A stretch of DNA of 10,590 nt from Pyrinomonadaceae bacterium (GTDB taxonomy: Bacteria > Acidobacteriota > Blastocatellia > Pyrinomonadales > Pyrinomonadaceae): the NCBI GenBank assembly GCA_013812565.1, contig JACCTF010000975.1, positions 1 to 10,590 of the forward strand, in the 5' to 3' direction. The position numbers and the translations under genes were made by a program. The first letter of the stretch is position 1, and each line of letters starts with the position of its first letter. The notes under the pieces are model-generated. The model worked only from the letters and a program-made list of their open reading frames with translations. It searched no databases and was not told the origin of the DNA. This document shows, piece after piece, positions 6,704 through 10,590 of the stretch.

Positions 6704-9700
6704 ATGCCACGGATGAATATCCTCAATGGCGTTGCGCGGGAAGCCTTCGAGTTACCGCCGCTGTTCAACAGCGCCGAGCGCAAACGCTACTTCGATCTCC
6801 CGGTGGCGCTGGAGCAATTCGCTACCGGCCTGCGCACCGCCACCAATCAACTCTGTTTCTTGCTCAGTTGCGGCTACTTCAAAGCGACCTATCGCTTCTA
6901 CCGGGCCCAGGCCTTCCGGCCGCGCGATCTCAGCTATGTGGCGGATCGGCTCGCGGTCACGCTAGCGGCAGTCAACCTCGCTGACTACGATAAACAGACG
7001 AGGGCGCGGCATCAGGCCGTAATCTTAGACTTCTACGGCTTTCGCCCCTTTAAGCCGCACGGCCAGGCCTTGCTGGTCGAGGAACTCGCGCGCCTGGTGC
7101 AGTCGCAATTCAAACCCCAACTTCTGTTCGCGCGCTGCCTCGAAGTGCTCGTGCGCGAGAAGGTCGAGGTCCCCGGCTATTTCCGCCTGGCCGCGCTGAT
7201 CTTAAGGGCAATCAACGGCCATGACCGAACGCTGGTGGCCCGGGTCGAACAGACGCTCTGCGCCGAGACGCGAGCCCTGTTGGACGCCTTGCTGATTCAA
7301 GAGACCGCTGACGAGGCGACTGCGCCGGGCACAACCAGCGCCTATAAACTGACGCTGCTGAAGAAGCTCTCGCAATCGACTAAGCCGTCGAAAGTGAAGG
7401 AGCGCGTGGCAGACCTCGCTTTGGTTGAAGAGCTTTATCAAGCGCTCCAACCCGTGCTGGCCGCCCTGGCGCTCAACCAAGACGCCATCCAGTATTTTGC
7501 CCACAGCGTTATCAAAGCCAAGGTCTTTCAACTGACGCGGCGCGAGGAGAAAGACCGCTATCTGCACCTCGTTGCCTTCATCGCCCATCAGTATTATCGG
7601 CTGCAGGACAACCTGGTCGATGTCCTGTTGAGCAGTCTGCAAAGTTTTCATAACAGTGCCCTGCGCGAGCACAAAGAACAATGTTACGCCCGCCGGGAGC
7701 AGCGCTACGAGTCACTGAAAATGCTGGTTGCCTACTTGGACTCAGGGGTAGAGAGAACCTTGTCCAGCATCGCCACGCTAACCGAGGATAGCGCGCTCAG
7801 CGATAGCGAGAAAGTCAACCGCATCCGTGCCGTGCTCGCCACCCGCGCGGCCAACCGGCAGCGCGAGCAAGATCAGTTGGCCGCAGTGCAAGAGACGCTG
7901 GTGCAGGAGTTGGGCGAGGACGATTACTACGCCATCTTGGCCGGCAAGTCGCTGCGCCTCCAGCAGCGCGTCAGTCCGATCCTCAAGGCCTTAACTTTTC
8001 TCACGGAACCGAGTGCGGCGCAATTACAAATCGCGCTTGACCATTTCAGAAGTAAGGACGGTGTGATTGACAAAACGGCCCCGGTCGAGTTCTTAAGCCC
8101 GGATGAACGCAAAGCCGTAACTCATGATGGCAAACTGCGGGTCTCGCTTTACAAGGCGCTGCTGTTTACGCACGTTCAGGGCGCAATCAAATCGGGGACC
8201 TTGAACCTGGCGCACTCTTACAAATACCGCCCCTTCGATGAGTATCTGATTGACCGCGCCCGGTGGCAGCGAGATAAAGAGGCTCTGATCGAGCGCGCCC
8301 AGCTCGAGGCCTTGGTCGATCCGCGGCAGGTGCTGGCGGACCTCGATGAGGCGTTGTACCACCAATACGTGGTTACTAACACGAACATCCACGACGGCAA
8401 GAACCCGCACATCACGTTTAAGAAGACCGGCTTTAGCCTGAGCACACCCAAGCAGGAAGAGAGCGAGGCCGAGTCGCTGCAGCAGTTCTTCCCCGAGCGG
8501 GACTACGTGCCGCTGCTGGAGGTCCTGGCCACGGTCAACCGTTACAGCCGTTGGCTGGATGAGCTTCAGCACTGGCAGCAGCGTTTTCACCATGGCCGAC
8601 CGGCAGAGCAGACTGTCTATGCCGGGGTGATCGCTTTGGGCTGCACGATCGGGCTGCGGAAGATGGCCCGCATCTCGCACCCGATCAGCGAAGCGGCCCT
8701 GGAGCACACGGTTAACTGGTACTTCTCGCTGGACAACCTGATCGCCGCCAACGACCGCGTGCTTCAGTTGATGGATCGGCTGGAATTGCCAAACCTCATG
8801 CGTCGCTCCCCGGATCGCTTGCATACTTCCAGCGACGGACAAAAGTTCGAGGTGCGCCGCGACTCACTCAATGCCAACTACTCCTACAAATACTTCGGTA
8901 AGGGGCAAGGCGTGAGCGCTTATACCTTCCGCGATGAGCGCGATCTGTTATGGTACTCGCTGGTCTTTAGCTCGGCCGAGCGGGAAAGCGCTTACGTCAT
9001 CGACGGGCTGATGCACAACGATGTCGTCAAGAGCGACATTCACTCCACCGATGCCTTTGGCTATAGTGAGGCAATCTTTGCGACCAGCCACTTGTTAGGG
9101 TTTTCCTACGCCCCGCGCTTCAAGAACCTCAAGCGGCACCGGCTCTATATCTTCCACAGCCGACGCCAGGCGGATCGCTCCACTTGGAAGGTCCAACCCA
9201 CGGGTTACGTCGATACCGAGCGCATCATTCAGTACTGGGACGACATCTTACGCTTCAGCGCCACGATCAAACTCAAAGAGACGACCGCCTCAGACCTGTT
9301 CCGCCGGCTCAACTCCTACTCGAAACAGCACGGGTTGTATCAAGCGCTCAAAGCCTTCGGCCAGATCCTGAAGAGTCATTTCATCCTGCGGGTGATCGAC
9401 GACCCGGTGCTCCGCCAGGCCATCGAACGAGTGCTCAATGGGGTCGAACACGTCCACCGGTTCACGCGCGCGGTCTCAGTGGGCAATCCGCGCGAGTTTC
9501 TTCAGGCCGAGAAGCAAGAACAAGAGCTGGCTGAAGCGTGTAAGCGGCTCATCAAGAACTGCATCATCTGCTGGAACTATCTCTATCTGTCGCAGAAGCT
9601 CGCGGACCTACCAGACCCGGCCAGCCGCGAGGCATTGCTGGCGGCACTGACCCACGGTTCGGCCGTCGCGTGGCAGCATCTGAACCTGCTGGGCGAGTAT

Positions 9701-9763
9701 GACTTCTCCGAGGAACGGCTGCAGGATACGGTCGGGATTAAGCTCCCAAAATTTACTGACTAG
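6704..9763 (+). CDS. tnpA: Tn3-family transposase TnpA
   Basis: This 1019-residue transposase carries out replicative transposition, cutting and joining at the 40-bp inverted repeats. The N-terminal part has the DUF4158-type DNA-binding region (MPRMNILNGV onward), and the C-terminal ~430 residues form the DDE domain. Catalytic residues are D711 in TSSDGQKFEV, D783 in DIHSTDAFGYSEAIF and E915 in LNGVEHVHRF. Also present are the family segments YVIDGLMHN and HLLGFSYAPRFKNL and a late CWNYLYL. The first of these shows A-F where most relatives have T-H after the Asp (TDTHGY). The ATG at 6704 is preferred over one at 6671 because GGAG lies 7 bases before it and the earlier ATG falls in the -10 promoter element. 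Length is normal and the frame is undamaged. It ends 64 bp before the right repeat. Confidence 0.93.
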   Translation: MPRMNILNGVAREAFELPPLFNSAERKRYFDLPVALEQFATGLRTATNQLCFLLSCGYFKATYRFYRAQAFRPRDLSYVADRLAVTLAAVNLADYDKQTRARHQAVILDFYGFRPFKPHGQALLVEELARLVQSQFKPQLLFARCLEVLVREKVEVPGYFRLAALILRAINGHDRTLVARVEQTLCAETRALLDALLIQETADEATAPGTTSAYKLTLLKKLSQSTKPSKVKERVADLALVEELYQALQPVLAALALNQDAIQYFAHSVIKAKVFQLTRREEKDRYLHLVAFIAHQYYRLQDNLVDVLLSSLQSFHNSALREHKEQCYARREQRYESLKMLVAYLDSGVERTLSSIATLTEDSALSDSEKVNRIRAVLATRAANRQREQDQLAAVQETLVQELGEDDYYAILAGKSLRLQQRVSPILKALTFLTEPSAAQLQIALDHFRSKDGVIDKTAPVEFLSPDERKAVTHDGKLRVSLYKALLFTHVQGAIKSGTLNLAHSYKYRPFDEYLIDRARWQRDKEALIERAQLEALVDPRQVLADLDEALYHQYVVTNTNIHDGKNPHITFKKTGFSLSTPKQEESEAESLQQFFPERDYVPLLEVLATVNRYSRWLDELQHWQQRFHHGRPAEQTVYAGVIALGCTIGLRKMARISHPISEAALEHTVNWYFSLDNLIAANDRVLQLMDRLELPNLMRRSPDRLHTSSDGQKFEVRRDSLNANYSYKYFGKGQGVSAYTFRDERDLLWYSLVFSSAERESAYVIDGLMHNDVVKSDIHSTDAFGYSEAIFATSHLLGFSYAPRFKNLKRHRLYIFHSRRQADRSTWKVQPTGYVDTERIIQYWDDILRFSATIKLKETTASDLFRRLNSYSKQHGLYQALKAFGQILKSHFILRVIDDPVLRQAIERVLNGVEHVHRFTRAVSVGNPREFLQAEKQEQELAEACKRLIKNCIICWNYLYLSQKLADLPDPASREALLAALTHGSAVAWQHLNLLGEYDFSEERLQDTVGIKLPKFTD

Positions 9764-9800
9764 ACGTGGGCTGAATTTGAGAGCGGCAGGATGGGCCAAA

Positions 9801-9810
9801 ATCCTTTAAG
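9801..9810 (+). repeat. Subterminal direct repeat ATCCTTTAAG, right copy
   Basis: Same 10-mer and same orientation as at 5851-5860. It lies in the short non-coding gap between the tnpA stop and the right inverted repeat (9764-9827), which otherwise shows no gene or clear terminator. Confidence 0.35.
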
Positions 9811-9827
9811 CAGCGAAGCTTATCGAA

Positions 9828-9867
9828 AATCCTGTGAGAGTTTACGTACCTTTGTGCAAATTTAACC
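9828..9867 (-). repeat. Right 40-bp terminal inverted repeat of the Tn3-family element
   Basis: This is an exact reverse complement of 5800-5839. Beyond the 40 bases the two ends continue to agree only patchily for about 7 more positions. The interrupted IS6 reading frame continues into this repeat and meets an accidental stop at 9842-9844. Confidence 0.9.
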
Positions 9868-9873
9868 GGTAAT
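9868..9873 (+). repeat. Right target-site duplication of the Tn3-family element
   Basis: GGTAAT directly abuts the outer end of the right inverted repeat and copies 5794-5799. On the minus strand it forms part of the codons for HYR in the IS6 transposase. Confidence 0.78.
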
Positions 9874-10537
9874 GCTCCGCCGTCAGCAGATGTCTGCGTA
9901 CTCGGAAGTACGACGAGATGATGCTAAAGGCTGACAGGAACCGTTGTGCATGTCCCGCTGACTTGAACCGGCGCATCACCTTCTCTCGTACTCTGGTCGG
10001 CTGGTGCGAGTTCTCTGCTCGATTGTTCGGCCCCTTGTGCTGGCGGTGCTCCTCTCCTGGCATGATCTCAGCCTTCGCCGCGCTGTAGCTCTTGAGCTTG
10101 TCTGTGATGAGCACGCGCGGCACGTACTGCAAACCCTTCAGTAGCTTGCGGAAGAACCGCTTGGCGGCTTTCTTGTTCCTGCGACTTTGGACCAGGATGT
10201 CTAGGACGTTGCCATCCTGGTCCACCGCCTCGCCACAGGTAATGATCCTTGCCATTCATTTTGATGAACATCTCATCCAGGTGCCACTTGTCGCCAGGTT
10301 GAGGGCGTCTTCGACGCAGCTCATTAGCGAAGGTTTGGCCGAACTTGAGGCACATTCACGGATCGCTTCATAGGTCACAACTATGCCACGCACAGCCATG
10401 ATCTCTTCGACATCGCGGTAGCTGAGAGAGAAGCGGAAGTAGAGCCACACTGTGTGGCTGATGATCTCTGAAGGGAAGCGATAACAGTGATAGAGCGAAG
10501 GTGCTACGTGCATCAGCGGATTATGCGGCACGTTCAA
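9868..10537 (-). pseudogene. IS6-family transposase, frameshifted twice and cut by Tn3-family insertion
   Basis: The gene reads RFPSEIISHTVWLYFRFS and SYRDVEEIMAVRGIVVTYEAIRE in one frame, then CLKFGQTFANELRRRRPQPG and KWHLDEMFIKMNGKDHYLWR in a second, then returns to the first with AVDQDGNVLDILVQSRRNKK. This is the typical IS6 order. All three DDE residues remain recognisable: Asp in WHLDE, Asp in LITDKLKSY, Glu in NNRAENSHQPTR. One base (a C on the plus strand near 10353) is missing and one extra C sits at 10228-10229, so the middle ~43 codons are out of frame. The C-terminal codons were displaced to 5729-5799. A likely start is ATG at 10513; TTG at 10537 or GTG at 10531 are alternatives. 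IS6 transposases move elements by replicative cointegrate formation; this copy cannot make the protein. Confidence 0.88.
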
Positions 10538-10540
10538 GTC

Positions 10541-10559
10541 TGTTGGGTCGAACCCAACA
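10541..10559. repeat. Perfect 8-bp hairpin upstream of the IS6 transposase
   Basis: TGTTGGGT and ACCCAACA are perfect complements around a 3-base loop (CGA on the plus strand). It lies just upstream of the IS6 gene start, inside the element's right end, and may limit read-through transcription into the transposase or sequester its start. No run of T follows on the minus strand. Confidence 0.5.
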
Positions 10560-10590
10560 AACGGAGAAAAAGTCTCATAGGAAATCGCAG

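Larger units (their letters stand above)
5800..9867 (+). mobile_element. Tn3-family transposon with TnpI-type tyrosine recombinase
   Basis: This 4068-bp element is bounded by perfect 40-bp terminal inverted repeats and a GGTAAT duplication. It carries only a tyrosine recombinase gene (minus) and a Tn3 transposase gene (plus), divergent, with candidate recombination and control sites between them. There is no passenger gene. The architecture corresponds to Tn3-family elements that resolve cointegrates with a tyrosine recombinase, such as Tn4430 and Tn5401, rather than a serine resolvase; in those the two genes are not arranged divergently as here. Both genes and both ends look intact, so the element is probably active or recently so. 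It inserted into the last codons of an IS6 transposase gene. Confidence 0.88.
5632..10590 (-). mobile_element. IS6-type insertion sequence, interrupted and running off the right edge
   Basis: The left end is placed at 5632, where the sequence reads GGTACTGTCAACTT, close to the GG-x-ACTGT start typical of IS6-family ends. Without the inserted transposon the visible part is about 885 bp (5632-5799 plus 9874-10590), near the normal IS6 size, so the right end should lie just beyond the window. One transposase gene, on the minus strand, is split by the Tn3-family insertion and carries two frameshifts. The 8 bases before the left end (5624-5631, CTCATCAC) would be the target duplication; the matching copy is outside the window. 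Confidence 0.7.

Noticed and set aside
8093..8842. Long open frame (249 codons) on the minus strand
   Set aside because: It lies wholly inside tnpA in antisense, has no recognisable domain, and its length is explained by codon bias of the real gene.
10068..10355. Separate small gene or programmed frameshift product within the IS6 transposase
   Set aside because: Its first half is plainly the central part of the transposase and its second half is frame-shifted nonsense; no slippery run or stem typical of programmed shifting is seen at either site.

Overview
The window is bacterial chromosomal DNA of moderate GC. It holds the end of a clamp-loader gene, a two-gene TPR/J-domain unit, and three transposable elements, one inserted inside another. 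No 16S or strongly lineage-specific marker is present. The mix of IS1634-type, IS6-type and Tn3-type elements with 7-bp-periodic intergenic repeats would fit a soil or thermal-mat lineage such as Acidobacteriota, but that is a weak inference.

Layout. Positions 2-829 (+) encode the C-terminal three quarters of the DNA polymerase III delta' subunit (holB); its start lies off the left edge. An array of TTTGCGA-like heptamers follows the stop codon. An IS1634-type element (about 891-2701) with one intact transposase gene on the minus strand comes next, ending against a second heptamer array (GACTTTG-like, 2704-2745). From 2761 a TPR-repeat protein (816 aa) and, 7 bp after it, a small J-domain-like protein (5219-5566) form an apparent operon. 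A perfect 12-bp inverted repeat, itself built of ATGAGTG heptamers, follows.

From 5632 to the right edge lies an IS6-type element that has been split. A 4068-bp Tn3-family transposon (5800-9867) with 40-bp perfect terminal inverted repeats sits within the last codons of the IS6 transposase gene, flanked by a GGTAAT duplication. Removing 5800-9873 in silico rejoins the IS6 gene in frame and gives a normal IS6 C-terminus ending at 5729. The Tn3 element is compact and carries only its own mobility genes: a short XerC/D-type tyrosine recombinase (TnpI-like, minus, 5884-6588) and a Tn3 TnpA transposase (plus, start best placed at 6704). They are transcribed divergently from a short gap (6589-6703) that holds an inverted dyad, two direct repeats and a promoter embedded in a palindrome. 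This gap is the likely resolution site and control region. The IS6 transposase also has two compensating single-base indels, so it is dead twice over.

The most notable items are the reconstructable nested insertion, the unusual ends and compact divergent layout of the Tn3-family element, its candidate internal recombination site, and the three unrelated heptamer arrays next to the IS insertion sites.
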